A stretch of DNA of 64,000 bases from Intestinimonas aquisgranensis (GTDB lineage: Bacteria > Bacillota > Clostridia > Oscillospirales > Oscillospiraceae), in assembly GCA_020687605.1 (NCBI GenBank), contig JAJEQY010000007.1, forward strand, positions 1 to 64,000, written 5' to 3'. The notes below the pieces were generated by a model that worked only from the letters and a program-made list of their open reading frames with translations, had not been told where the DNA came from and made no database searches. A program made the translations under genes and the position numbers. Positions 41,226 to 50,316 of the stretch are shown piece after piece; position 1 is the first letter of the stretch, and each line of letters starts with the position of its first letter.

Positions 41226-41597
41226 TTACTGCCTGATTTTGATTTGCGGAGTGCCTTCCTTGACCTCAAAACTAATCTGGTCATTCCGATACCCCATGGC
41301 CTCCGCCGCCCGGCTCTGCTCCACGATCTCCCGCATGATCCGCTGCTCCTCCATGTGCGCGGTCAGCCTGGGGCCGACCCAGCGGAAGATCGTCACCAGC
41401 ACCAGACCGGCCAGGATGGCCCAGTACAGCGCCTTCTGCTCTGCCACCCATTCAGGGAAGATCAGGTTCGCGCAGGCGGCGTAGAGCAGTACAGGAGCCA
41501 GTTTCAGCTTTACTAGGATGCGGAATACCAGCAGGATCAGGAACACGGCCAGGACGAAAAAGAACATTTGCTGTGCCAGCGTCAGATTCCGAAACAT
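41226..41597 (-). CDS. Small membrane protein encoded against the transfer operon
   Basis: A 123-residue protein with two transmembrane helices (FFFVLAVFLILLVFRILV and ALYWAILAGLVLVTIFRWV) and a cytoplasmic end (MEEQRIMREIVEQSRAAEAMGYRNDQISFEVKEGTPQIKIRQ). GAGGAGG precedes its ATG. It is the only gene of the channel cluster on the minus strand, so it is expressed separately. No family is recognised; an entry-exclusion or immunity-like role is possible from size and place but is a guess. Confidence 0.7.
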   Translation of the reverse strand: MFRNLTLAQQMFFFVLAVFLILLVFRILVKLKLAPVLLYAACANLIFPEWVAEQKALYWAILAGLVLVTIFRWVGPRLTAHMEEQRIMREIVEQSRAAEAMGYRNDQISFEVKEGTPQIKIRQ

Positions 41598-41701
41598 AAA
41601 AATCCTCCTCTATTTGTTTTGAAATGTATGGTTTTTCCTACAAATATTATCTCATATTTCAAAAAACGTGTCAAAAAATCCATTTTCGAGGTGATAGCAA
41701 T

Positions 41702-42058
41702 ATGGAGATCAAAATTCCAAAGGAAGTCCACCAGCACCGGGAGACGATCTTTTTCGGCCTGTCCACGCGGCAATTTCTCTGTTCCGCCCTGGCCGTAGGC
41801 GCGGCGGTTGGGGTTTACCTCATGTTCAAAGGCGTTGTGGGCCAGGAGGCCGCCAGTTGGCTGTGCATCCTGGCAGCCGCCCCCATCGCTGTGACCGGCT
41901 TTTTCCGCTACAACGGCCTGACCTTTGAGCGGTTTGTCTGGGCGTTTCTCAAGTCCCAGGTCCTGTGCGCCGGGCCCCGTGTGTACCGGGCGGAGAATAT
42001 CTACCTCCAGGCCATGCCGGAGCAGAGAAAGATATGGGGAGCAGGAAAGAAACCCTGA
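41702..42058 (+). CDS. PrgI family conjugation membrane protein
   Basis: A 118-residue protein: MEIKIPKEVHQHRETIFFGLSTRQFLCSALAVGAAVGVYLMF, a second helix near residue 55, and FFRYNGLTFERFVWAFLKSQVL, the classic PrgI pattern (VirB3-like partner of the VirB4 ATPase). The ATG at 41702 has GAGGTGA upstream. A separate promoter is needed because the gene lies after the minus-strand insertion. Confidence 0.9.
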   Translation: MEIKIPKEVHQHRETIFFGLSTRQFLCSALAVGAAVGVYLMFKGVVGQEAASWLCILAAAPIAVTGFFRYNGLTFERFVWAFLKSQVLCAGPRVYRAENIYLQAMPEQRKIWGAGKKP

Positions 42059-42073
42059 GCGCCGGGAACGGCT

Positions 42074-42102
42074 GAAAGTCCCCTCAATTTGAGGGGACTT
42101 TT
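42074..42102. repeat. ICE palindrome, copy 12
   Basis: Full-length palindrome 15 bp after the prgI stop; partial extension by flanking GCCG / CGGC. Confidence 0.88.
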
Positions 42103-42237
42103 GGCGGCTCCCCCCATCGTGTTCCAATTCAGTCCGCAGCAGCGGCGATTGATTTCAGCGGAAAGGGGTGTGATGCGCGGCAGATTTGGGTGCCGGACCG
42201 TCATGGCCTCTTTCCGTCCATTTTGAAGGAGGTCCCT

Positions 42238-42312
42238 ATGAAAAAGCAATTTCTCTCCCTTTTCCCGGCCTATGCGGCCCCAGTCAGAAAGGGGGCGCGC
42301 CGCCATGCGTAA
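42238..42312 (+). CDS. 24-residue leader peptide overlapping the VirB4 start
   Basis: ATG 42238 is preceded by AAGGAGG at ideal spacing and encodes 24 residues ending RKGARRHA; its TAA lies inside the VirB4 start (ATGCGTAA). Ribosomes finishing it could restart on VirB4, whose own site (GGGGGCG) is poorer. This looks like translational coupling through a minigene. Confidence 0.55.
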   Translation: MKKQFLSLFPAYAAPVRKGARRHA

Positions 42313-44623
42313 AACTCTTGCCGCGGCCAACCGGGGCGAGCGTGTCCCGTTTAAGATCCCCCGCAGCGTACAGCAGTCCATCCCCATCCAGCGGGTTTGG
42401 CAGGATGGGATCTGGCAGGTCAACGGCAGATTCAGCCAGACCTGGCGCTTTGCGGACATCAACTACTCCCTGGCCTCCTACGAGGACCAGCGGGATATGT
42501 TCACATCCTACTGCGGCGTCCTCAACAGCCTGCCCACCGACGCCGTGACCAAGATCACCATTCACAACCGCCGCCTCAACAGCTCCGACTTTCAGCACAG
42601 CGTCCTCATGCGCGAGTGCGGGGATGACCTGGACCTGTACCGCCGGGAATACAACCGGGTGCTCACGGAAAAGGCGGCGGCCAGCAACAACCTCATCCAG
42701 GACAAGTACATCACCGTCTCCGTGGCCCGTAAGAACGCGGAGGAGGCCAGGGCATTTTTCCACCGGGTAGACGCCGACCTCTCGAAAAACCTGGGGCGTC
42801 TGGACAGCGGCGCGAAAGCCTTGGACACCTATGAGCGCCTACGCATCCTCCACGACTTCTTCCGGCCCGGCGAGGAACAGTTTTACAAGTTTGACCTGAA
42901 CGCCTCCATGCGCCTGGGGCACAGCTTCAAAGACTACATCGCCCCTGACGGCATGAAGTTTCTCTCCGACCACTTTGAACTGGGCGGCAAAGTGGGGCGG
43001 GTGCTGTTCATGCGGAAGTATTCCAGTTACATCAAGGACGACATGATTACCAGTATGGCCGACTTCCCCCGGACGCTGGTGCTGTCCATCGACCTGCTCC
43101 CGGTCCCCACCGACGAAGCGGTGCGGGATGTGCAGTCTCAGATCATGGGTATTGAGAGCGATATTACCAGGTGGCAGCAGAGGCAGAACGCCCGGAACAA
43201 CTTTACCGCCGTGGTCCCCTATGAGTTGGAACAGCAGAGGGCGGAGACCAAGGAATTTCTGGACGATCTGAGCACCAGGGATCAGCGCATGGTCTATGCC
43301 AATGTGACCCTGCTGCACATGGCCGACACACTGGAACAGCTCGACGCCGACACGGAGACCCTGCTCTCCAAGTCCCTGTGTGACTTCTCCATTCTCAGAT
43401 ACCAGCAGGAGGACGGCTTTAACACCGCCCTGCCCTATGGCCTGCGCTCCATCGACGTGACCCGCACGCTGACCACCGAGGCCGCGGCCTCCCTGATGCC
43501 CTTCCGCGTCCAGGAGATTCAGGACATGGGGGGCATTTACTGCGGCGTCAACGCCGTCAGCAAAAATCTTCTGATCTGCAACCGCAAGAATCTCCTCAAT
43601 CCCCACGGCTTCATCCTGGGCGTCTCCGGCTCCGGCAAGTCCTTCACCATGAAGGAGTTTATCACCTTTATCGCCCTGTCTACCAATGATGATATTATCA
43701 TCATCGACGCCGAGCGCGAGTATGGGGACCTGGTGCGGGCCCTCCGGGGGATCGTCCTGGAGATCTCCCCAAACAGCCGCCACCACATCAATCCTCTGGA
43801 AATCGCCAGAGGCTACGGCATGGGGGAAAACCCGGTGGCCCTCAAGTCCGAACTGCTGATGAGCATTTGCGAACAGCAGATGGGAGAGGGCCAGTTGGGG
43901 GCTTTCCATAAATCCATCATTGACCGCTGCACCGCCAGCGTGTACCACGACTTCATCAAGAGCGGCGGCAAGGCCCGCCAGCCCATCCTCTCCGACTGGA
44001 GGAACGAGATCAAGCGCCAGCCGGAACGGGAGGCCCAGGAGCTGGCCCTGGCCTCCGAGCTGTTCGTGGAGGGCTCCTTAAATATGTTTGCCCATGAGAC
44101 CAACGTGGACATAGACAGCCGGATCATTGTTTTTGACCTCTACGAGATGGGGGACCAGTTGAAGCCCACCGCCCTCAACGTCACCATGGAGACCATTCAA
44201 AACCGGGTAGCCACCAACCGCCTGGCCGGGAAATACACCTGGGTATTCGTGGATGAGGTGTACTTGTTTTTCAAGTATTACTACTCCGCCCAATTCCTCT
44301 ACAAGGCATGGAAGCGGTTTCGCAAGTACGGCGCGGCCCTGACCGCCGCCACGCAGAATGTGGAGGAGTGCCTGCGCTCCGAGACGGCCCGGCTCATGTT
44401 CGCCAACAGTGAGTTTCTGGTGCTTCTCAACCAGGCCGCCACAGACCGGGCGGAGCTGGCGAAACTGCTCAATATCTCGGAAAACCAGATGGGCTATGTC
44501 ACCAACGCGGAGGCCGGTCACGGCCTGCTCCGTGTCGGCGGCGCTATTGTCCCGTTTGCCAACGAGTTTCCCCGGACCGGGGCCCTGTATCAACTGTGGA
44601 ACACCACTCCCACAGACAAGTGA
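42305..44623 (+). CDS. VirB4/TraE-type conjugation ATPase
   Basis: A 772-residue cytoplasmic or membrane-peripheral ATPase that powers the channel. The N-terminal VirB4 domain includes NYSLASYEDQRDMFTSYCGVLNSLP. The P-loop GVSGSGKSFTMKEF is near residue 438; Walker B is in KYTWVFVDEVYLFFKYY; TAATQNVEECLRS and LNQAATDRAELAKLLNIS are usual C-terminal features. The ATG at 42305 gives the best family alignment. Copy 13 of the palindrome follows. Confidence 0.94.
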   Translation: MRKTLAAANRGERVPFKIPRSVQQSIPIQRVWQDGIWQVNGRFSQTWRFADINYSLASYEDQRDMFTSYCGVLNSLPTDAVTKITIHNRRLNSSDFQHSVLMRECGDDLDLYRREYNRVLTEKAAASNNLIQDKYITVSVARKNAEEARAFFHRVDADLSKNLGRLDSGAKALDTYERLRILHDFFRPGEEQFYKFDLNASMRLGHSFKDYIAPDGMKFLSDHFELGGKVGRVLFMRKYSSYIKDDMITSMADFPRTLVLSIDLLPVPTDEAVRDVQSQIMGIESDITRWQQRQNARNNFTAVVPYELEQQRAETKEFLDDLSTRDQRMVYANVTLLHMADTLEQLDADTETLLSKSLCDFSILRYQQEDGFNTALPYGLRSIDVTRTLTTEAAASLMPFRVQEIQDMGGIYCGVNAVSKNLLICNRKNLLNPHGFILGVSGSGKSFTMKEFITFIALSTNDDIIIIDAEREYGDLVRALRGIVLEISPNSRHHINPLEIARGYGMGENPVALKSELLMSICEQQMGEGQLGAFHKSIIDRCTASVYHDFIKSGGKARQPILSDWRNEIKRQPEREAQELALASELFVEGSLNMFAHETNVDIDSRIIVFDLYEMGDQLKPTALNVTMETIQNRVATNRLAGKYTWVFVDEVYLFFKYYYSAQFLYKAWKRFRKYGAALTAATQNVEECLRSETARLMFANSEFLVLLNQAATDRAELAKLLNISENQMGYVTNAEAGHGLLRVGGAIVPFANEFPRTGALYQLWNTTPTDK

Positions 44624-44632
44624 AGCCATGTC

Positions 44633-44666
44633 AAAACTCCCCTCAAATTGAGGGGAGTTCTTTTTT
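44633..44666 (+). repeat. ICE palindrome, copy 13
   Basis: AAAACTCCCCTCAAATTGAG then GGGAGTTCTTTTTT. It is followed by a T6 run, so it probably terminates virB4 transcripts. Confidence 0.85.
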
Positions 44667-44689
44667 AATGTATCGAGTAAGGAGGAACC

Positions 44690-46693
44690 ATGCCGGAGAT
44701 CAAGGAAAAGCCCAAGGCGGGCAAGCCGAAGGGCAGACGAAAAAGCGCCGGTCCGCCCAGACAGGCCGGACGGCTGATGAAAGAGAAGCTGGTCCGGGAA
44801 GTGGACCAGCGGAAAGAGCGGGAGGCCGAAAACGGCTCCTATGCTGTGGACCAGGTGGAACAGGCCGGAGTTCAGGGCGCGGATGAATTTATACAGGCCC
44901 TCCGGCCAAACCACAAGAGGAAATCCGGTGCCGGGAATACGCAGAGCGCAAAGGAAAATAGAGACGGCCGGCCGGAACGGGAGGTCCCGCCCCAGGGACA
45001 GCCGACAAGCGCCCCCAAGGAGCGGAGGCCGGTGGAAGGTCAGAGGCCCCAGCGGCAAGGGACAGTCCCCAGGGAGCGGAGCCCAGGCGGACAGCAGGCG
45101 GTCCCCATCCGGGAGCGCCCCCGGATGGCGGCAAAAGAGCGCGGGCGGGGCAAGGCCCTCCAGGGACAGGCGCGCCCGGATGCCTTGCCGACGGAAGCAC
45201 CTTCCGCAAAGGCGGGGCGGGAGCCAGCCCGCGGGCCCAGGTCCGCCGCATATCGCGGTGAGGGCCGCCCCGGCGAGGGGCGGCGGTCCGGTCCGGGTGT
45301 CTGGAGGCCAGGGGAGGATGTTCGCCGCCCTGTCATGGGCGGGGCAACCCCCAAGACCGGAGCCCCAGGTACGAAGGGACGCGCCGCGCCCTTGCCGGGA
45401 GGCAAGGCGCCTCTGGGGCCCAAGGTCCGGGGAGCCGAGAAGCCTGCCCGGCGATTTGTCCAAGCGTTCCAAAAACCTGCCCAGGCCGCCCGGCAGTCCG
45501 CCCAGCGCCGCCTGGCCCAGCAGGCGGCCCGCACCGCAAAGGGAGCCGCCGAGCTGGGCCGGAGGCTGACGGCAGCGGTGGTCCGGGCCGTGGCCGCTAT
45601 GATGGGGAGTTTGATCGGGCTGGCAGGCGGCGCTGTTGTTTTGATCGTTCTCGTTGTCGTGGTGCTGATTGCCGCCATCGCCAGTTCCCCCTTTGGGATA
45701 TTCTTTACCAGCGAGCCCAGCGCCCCGGAGACCGTCTCTGTCTCACAGGCGGTTGCCGCGGTCAATGTGGAATACAACGCCAAGCTGGAGGCGTTGCAGG
45801 CGGGGGGGTACGACGATATTGTGATCCACGGTCAGGGGCCGGACTGGGCCGAGGTCCTGGCTGTGTTCGCCGTCCATACGGCTGGGAAGGACACAGGCGT
45901 GGATGTGGCCACGCTGGACCAGGACCGGGTGGACCTTTTGAAAGCTGTATTTTGGGACATGACGGAGATCACATCTAAAGTAGAGACCATAGACCATCCG
46001 GGCGGCGAGGACAGTGAGGGGTGGACAGAATCCATCCTGCATATCACCATTACCCCTAAGACCGCCGATGAAATGCGGGCCGTCTACGCTTTCACGGATG
46101 AACAGAACAGCGCCTTGACGGAACTTCTGTCCGACCAGGCGGCCCTGGCCTCCCTGGCCGGGAGCCTCACCATCACCAGCGCCGATCTGTTGGAGGTGAT
46201 CCGCGCCTTGCCCGCTGACCTGGACCAGGCCCGGAAGGAGGCGGTGGAGACCGCGCTTTCCCTGGTTGGGAAGGTGGGATATTTTTGGGGCGGAAAATCC
46301 CTGGTCATTGGCTGGGACAGCCGGTGGGGGACGCTCCGGGAAGTGACCGCCGCGGGCAGTTCCACCACCGGCACCTACCGCCCCTACGGCTTGGATTGCT
46401 CCGGCATGATGGATTGGATTTTCTACAACATCACGGGCGGCGAATACATCCTGGGCCGTGGCGGCGGTGCCACCGCCCAGCGCTCCTACTGCACGCCTGT
46501 TTCCCAGGCGGACGCGCAGCCCGGAGACCTGGCCTTCTACCCGGACGATTCCCATGTGGGGATCGTGGTGGGCCGGAGGGAGGACGGGAAACTGCTGATC
46601 TGCCATTGTTCCAGCGGACAAAACAATGTGGTGGTGACGGAGTTTGCCGCCAGCGGCTTTACCACCCTGGGGCGGCCGGATATTTTCCAGTAA
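44690..46693 (+). CDS. Membrane-anchored NlpC/P60 peptidoglycan hydrolase of the transfer system
   Basis: A 667-residue protein. About 290 residues of disordered, Arg/Pro-rich sequence come first, then a transmembrane helix near 307-330 (IGLAGGAVVLIVLVVVVLIAAIA), a helical extracellular stalk, and an NlpC/P60 domain from about residue 520 with the catalytic Cys in GLDCSGMMDW and His in DSHVGIVVG. Such enzymes open the wall for the conjugation channel. It replaces the bifunctional CwlT-type hydrolase of other ICEs. The very long cytoplasmic basic tail is unusual. Confidence 0.88.
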   Translation: MPEIKEKPKAGKPKGRRKSAGPPRQAGRLMKEKLVREVDQRKEREAENGSYAVDQVEQAGVQGADEFIQALRPNHKRKSGAGNTQSAKENRDGRPEREVPPQGQPTSAPKERRPVEGQRPQRQGTVPRERSPGGQQAVPIRERPRMAAKERGRGKALQGQARPDALPTEAPSAKAGREPARGPRSAAYRGEGRPGEGRRSGPGVWRPGEDVRRPVMGGATPKTGAPGTKGRAAPLPGGKAPLGPKVRGAEKPARRFVQAFQKPAQAARQSAQRRLAQQAARTAKGAAELGRRLTAAVVRAVAAMMGSLIGLAGGAVVLIVLVVVVLIAAIASSPFGIFFTSEPSAPETVSVSQAVAAVNVEYNAKLEALQAGGYDDIVIHGQGPDWAEVLAVFAVHTAGKDTGVDVATLDQDRVDLLKAVFWDMTEITSKVETIDHPGGEDSEGWTESILHITITPKTADEMRAVYAFTDEQNSALTELLSDQAALASLAGSLTITSADLLEVIRALPADLDQARKEAVETALSLVGKVGYFWGGKSLVIGWDSRWGTLREVTAAGSSTTGTYRPYGLDCSGMMDWIFYNITGGEYILGRGGGATAQRSYCTPVSQADAQPGDLAFYPDDSHVGIVVGRREDGKLLICHCSSGQNNVVVTEFAASGFTTLGRPDIFQ

Positions 46694-46698
46694 ACAGC

Positions 46699-46729
46699 CG
46701 AAACTCCCCTCAATTTGAGGGGAGTTTCG
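46699..46729. repeat. ICE palindrome, copy 14
   Basis: A perfect 31-bp palindrome (arm CGAAACTCCCCTCAA) closing the transfer module. The next copy is 8.4 kb away, across an AT-rich island. Confidence 0.9.
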
Positions 46730-46859
46730 AGCTTTACATTTTCACGCGCGGCGATCTGGCTTTCACTGAATTGATTTCTTTGGGGAATTATGATACCTGC
46801 ACGCCGATACACATAACGCACAAAACTGTTGCTAACAAGACAGGCAACAATTTCTATGT

Positions 46860-47912
46860 TTATGTTAGATTTAGTGTGAATCTATAGCTACTATCTACAA
46901 GAACCTTGTCAGAAGTAATTGGGGAAAATGGGTTCTGTATTGCATATCCAATAATTTCGTACATTCCTGGCTCGTTTGGTAGAGCGATTTCGATTTCTCC
47001 ATAAGCGGTTCCTGCATTACCATCAAGCGAAAGCGCATAGTAATTTTTCCCATTGACTTTAGCTTGAGAAAAATTTATAGTTATTATCAATAGTGTATTT
47101 GATGCTTCGCTCTTGTCTAAAAAATACATTAGCTTGAAGGGAGTTCCTTGTTTATGTTCAATTAGAGGCTCTGGTCTCAAAATTCCGTCATTTTCAATCA
47201 ATTCTTTGGCTCCATAATCGGTGTTTAGCGTTAATGGACTGAAGCTATCCATATGATTCCCGTCAGGAATAAAATAATCGTGTTGCTTTTCGGATTCAAA
47301 TACAGGCTCCATAGAAGATAAGCTATAAACTAGATCATAAACTGCATTAGCGCCATAAAAGTTAGTTACCCTATCATATTCAGCGGCGTGGTGATTTGGA
47401 GAAACTGTAAAAGTAACAAAAAGTTTGTGGAGAGCATCATCTCTATTTAGCTGTTCTTCATCTAAAAATACAGGTATAGTAACTTTCATACTATCTGTAG
47501 CATCGAAAGTATAACTCTCAACGTAGTTTTTGCCATCTATAGAAAATTTAATTGGCACATAATCATAATAGAGCACCATAATGACTTGAGTACTGCTACC
47601 TACTTCGGCAAATTCAAGATATATCGGATTGTTAGCATCAGATAAGAAAATAGTATTCTTTTCTTTAAGTTGATCTGTAGAATTATCATTGTATACATCA
47701 ATATAATAGCTATTTTCAAATTCAGGATGTAAATTTTCAAATGGTGTTTCTTTAATGAGTTCTGATGTATTAGTATGGGAATTAGAGCTATCTATATGTA
47801 ACAAATATACAAGAAAGACTATACCTACAAATAAAAGAAATGCGGTAGGAACTATTGCTGCGCGGAGGGTAGTAGAGCGAGAATTAAGTCCATTTATCTT
47901 ACTATGTCTCAT
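46860..47912 (-). CDS. Membrane-anchored surface protein of unknown function
   Basis: A 350-residue AT-rich gene. One N-terminal transmembrane helix (IVPTAFLLFVGIVFLVYLLHI, about 21-41) is followed by a large extracellular beta-rich region with no recognised domain. AAAGGA precedes the ATG. Codon use differs clearly from the GC-rich transfer genes, a sign of separate acquisition. It is the first gene of the island and is downstream of a long hairpin. Confidence 0.65.
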   Translation of the reverse strand: MRHSKINGLNSRSTTLRAAIVPTAFLLFVGIVFLVYLLHIDSSNSHTNTSELIKETPFENLHPEFENSYYIDVYNDNSTDQLKEKNTIFLSDANNPIYLEFAEVGSSTQVIMVLYYDYVPIKFSIDGKNYVESYTFDATDSMKVTIPVFLDEEQLNRDDALHKLFVTFTVSPNHHAAEYDRVTNFYGANAVYDLVYSLSSMEPVFESEKQHDYFIPDGNHMDSFSPLTLNTDYGAKELIENDGILRPEPLIEHKQGTPFKLMYFLDKSEASNTLLIITINFSQAKVNGKNYYALSLDGNAGTAYGEIEIALPNEPGMYEIIGYAIQNPFSPITSDKVLVDSSYRFTLNLT

Positions 47913-47943
47913 CTTACCGGAATCCTTTCAGCAAATGTTTATT

Positions 47944-47990
47944 AGAAAGCACATATCATGCACAAATAATGTGCATGATATGTGCTTTCT
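47944..47990. terminator. Perfect 20-bp hairpin between two secreted-protein genes
   Basis: Arms AGAAAGCACATATCATGCAC and its exact complement, with loop AAATAAT, lie between minus-strand genes 48041-48460 and 46860-47912. There is only a weak T run after it on the minus strand, so it could be a terminator, an RNA stabiliser or an element end. Confidence 0.6.
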
Positions 47991-48040
47991 ATTACTCAAA
48001 AACCAACATCATTTCTGATCTAGAAACTAACCGATACAGA

Positions 48041-48460
48041 TTATTTAAACAGCGGGGAGTCCTCGTTGCCATACTGATATCCAGAAGAGGATGTATCTCT
48101 TATCTTTCCTGATACAAAATACTGGCGGTAGGGGCCATTTTCATAAATCTTGTCAGTTACCACGGATTCCTTATTGTAGCCAGAAGCGGTATCGCTGGGG
48201 CCATCGGCATCGCCATTACTGTATGTGGCATAGACTTTTACATACATGTAATATGCAGTACCGGCATAGGTGTTTATTGATCCTTCGCCCCATGCACCGT
48301 TTGGATCATACCGAATTTTAACGTATCCCCACGAAGCCCGCTCATTACCAACGGTTGCGGAAGTTTCAGATATCGCATCTGATTCAACTGCGGACGCGCC
48401 AACCACGCACATAGAAAGGGCCAATACAAGTACCATGATCATAGAAATAGCTCTTTTCAT
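48041..48460 (-). CDS. Small secreted protein
   Basis: A 139-residue exported protein with a signal peptide (KRAISMIMVLVLALSMCVVGASA). The mature part is rich in Ser, Tyr and Gly (YVKIRYDPNGAWGEGSINTYAGTAYYMYVKVYATYSNGDADGPSD). The ATG at 48460 has AAAGGAG upstream. Size, signal peptide and Tyr/Ser-rich sequence resemble the secreted protein at 54659-55084 in general plan. Function unknown. Confidence 0.7.
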   Translation of the reverse strand: MKRAISMIMVLVLALSMCVVGASAVESDAISETSATVGNERASWGYVKIRYDPNGAWGEGSINTYAGTAYYMYVKVYATYSNGDADGPSDTASGYNKESVVTDKIYENGPYRQYFVSGKIRDTSSSGYQYGNEDSPLFK

Positions 48461-48598
48461 AATGATACTCCTTTTAAAATATAGACTTTGGATGCGTTGA
48501 TTCGGAAAACTCACAAAAATAACACTAAACCAAGGGAGACACCTTCTTTCCTAAAAACATTATGGTATGCTAAGGGTTGACTTTTTAAGCGCTTCTAC

Positions 48599-48648
48599 TT
48601 ATATATGACCGGGCATAACAAGTTCTGACATAATTCCAAGAAAATTTT
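48599..48648 (-). repeat. IS-end-like direct repeat, copy A
   Basis: TTATATATGACC, then TTCTGACATAATT and AAATTTT, immediately after the end of the ISL3-type transposase fragment. A second copy lies at 50532-50579 in the same orientation. Confidence 0.65.
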
Positions 48649-48651
48649 GGG

Positions 48652-48890
48652 TCAATCATAAACATTGTGGGATGAAGGATTCCTGATGTAAGGCTTTCGG
48701 CTGACATCGAAGAGCTTGAGGAAGAAGTAATCATCGTCTGGATAGCCATAACCCTTGCGCCGCAGGGTCTTGATTTTGTTGTTGATCCCTTCGATCCTGC
48801 CGGCAGAGATGTTGAAGGTGGCATGGGCGATAATGCCCTCAAAATGCTCGTCCAGAATACGGCGGAAAATGACTCCTTTAGAAGATTGTG
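48652..48890 (-). pseudogene. ISL3-family transposase, C-terminal fragment
   Basis: About 75 codons survive: ILDEHFEGIIAHATFNISAGRIEGINNKIKTLRRKGYGYPDDDYFFLKLFDVSRK, the typical end of ISL3 (DDE) transposases, including the conserved final Glu in GRIEGINNKIK. The N-terminal and central parts are missing. It abuts a fragment of an NlpC/P60 gene, so the IS broke or joined older sequence here. Confidence 0.85.
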
Positions 48891-49016
48891 GTGGAGAGGC
48901 GAAACGGTAGGAAGTCACTGCTCCGCCATTGTTCCAGCGGTTAGAACAACGTGGTAGTGCCAGAGTATGCACCTAACGGATTTATTGATCTTGAACAGTT
49001 GTACTACAAATCATGA
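48891..49016 (+). pseudogene. Remnant of a second NlpC/P60 transfer hydrolase
   Basis: In one plus-strand frame this reads VERRNGRKSLLRHCSSG, a TAG stop, then NNVVVPEYAPNGFIDLEQ and a stop, closely matching the end of the hydrolase at 44690-46693 (REDGKLLICHCSSGQNNVVV). It is diverged, so it comes from a related ICE rather than a recent copy. Confidence 0.8.
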
Positions 49017-49137
49017 AGAAAGAACAACAAATCTTCATTTTCTAAAAAAGATATATAGGTCGCATTGTGGATGTAGTACTTAATGGCCAACACATCTCAT
49101 CTCATCAACATTTGTCAAGGATGATCCTAATATGTAC

Positions 49138-49629
49138 TCAGTTACTTTTTGTGACTTGCTTTGGTGTCCTCCACTGTATACAACTGGCAAGAAAGGTTAC
49201 ACCCATGATAGTTAAGAAACCGTGTACCGTAGGATCGAATAATGAGATAGAGATAAGTATATAGAGCGAATCTGGATTACTGGGAGACATAAATTCGGAA
49301 ATAGACATAATTAGGTGTGACATAGGTAAGCAATTGTATATTCTGGCCATCGATAGCGCAAAAATGAAAAATGTTATAGCAATCCAAGTAACTATGTATG
49401 GCAGTAAAGTCACCAATAGGCTTTTAATTTCAAGATGGGCAGAATACAGTTTCCCCCGCAATAACAATCCCGCCAAAACTCCTGCAACTATCGAAACAAC
49501 AGCCTGTATGAGTAGCCAAACATACGGAGACAGATCAAATGGTAGCATCAATAGCCTAGTCGCAAATAGAACGGACCAACTGATACACCCAAAAATGATT
49601 GTCCTGATAATCGGAGCTACAAGTTTCAT
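49138..49629 (-). CDS. Integral membrane protein of unknown function
   Basis: A 163-residue protein with four predicted helices (IIRTIIFGCISWSVLFATRLL, VWLLIQAVVSIVAGVLAGLLL, LLVTLLPYIVTWIAITFFIFAL and FLTIMGVTFLASCIQW). CAGGAG lies 15 bp before the ATG. AT-rich like its neighbours. It lies 24 bp after the secreted-protein gene 49654-50316 and is probably co-transcribed with it. Confidence 0.65.
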   Translation of the reverse strand: MKLVAPIIRTIIFGCISWSVLFATRLLMLPFDLSPYVWLLIQAVVSIVAGVLAGLLLRGKLYSAHLEIKSLLVTLLPYIVTWIAITFFIFALSMARIYNCLPMSHLIMSISEFMSPSNPDSLYILISISLFDPTVHGFLTIMGVTFLASCIQWRTPKQVTKSN

Positions 49630-49653
49630 AGTACTATAATTCTCCTGAGTAAC

Positions 49654-50316
49654 TTACGAGAATATTGAACTGGTTACAATAAGGTAGAGGATTCCATTCT
49701 TTTCGCACTTTATCGATGTTTGTACGCCTAGAGTATATCCGGTAATGTCATCAGCATAGTAATCAAAAGACATGGCGTTAGGATGCTTAGCTACACAACT
49801 ATCGCCAGGGACATTTGCGGGGAACTCCCCGTAAAGTACTCCAGCACTTTCGGGATTGGCAGTGTCATACAAAGAGTTGATCCACTCGCCTTTAACCCGG
49901 TACAGCTCATTAACTGGGCCAAGATTATCTATCCAGTAGAGGGTTGCGTTTGCCTGTACTTTGCGGCCACCACCTGCGGAACCCTCTTCTTTCTTAGTGG
50001 AGGCTTTGACTTCATATAGTGTTCCACCTCCGGCAGCTCTAGTAAGTGTACCAAGTTTTTGAATTTGAAGATCTACATCTACCGGAGTCTGCGTGCCGTC
50101 GTCCTGCTCGTATACAGCGGATGCCTGAATAAAGGGAAGAACTTCTGAGGTATTTATGGATTCAGCTTCTAAAACATGACTGTCTGTCTTGGCGATAAGG
50201 GCGTCTATTTCAGCTTGGCGTGCGTCAGTCGGTTGATACGACGCTCCGACTTGAAACATGGTTGTAGATACCAGGACTGCCAAACAAACCAGCACACTAA
50301 AAATTCGCTTTTTCAT
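49654..50316 (-). CDS. Secreted protein of unknown function
   Basis: A 220-residue exported protein: a signal peptide (KKRIFSVLVCLAVLVSTTMFQVGA), then a mature part with a propeptide-like acidic start (DARQAEIDALIAKTDSHVLEAE) and a beta-rich domain (ANATLYWIDNLGPVNELYRVKGEW) common to small secreted proteins of Firmicutes. AAAGGACGG lies upstream of the ATG. Probably in an operon with the membrane protein downstream. Confidence 0.7.
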   Translation of the reverse strand: MKKRIFSVLVCLAVLVSTTMFQVGASYQPTDARQAEIDALIAKTDSHVLEAESINTSEVLPFIQASAVYEQDDGTQTPVDVDLQIQKLGTLTRAAGGGTLYEVKASTKKEEGSAGGGRKVQANATLYWIDNLGPVNELYRVKGEWINSLYDTANPESAGVLYGEFPANVPGDSCVAKHPNAMSFDYYADDITGYTLGVQTSIKCEKNGILYLIVTSSIFS

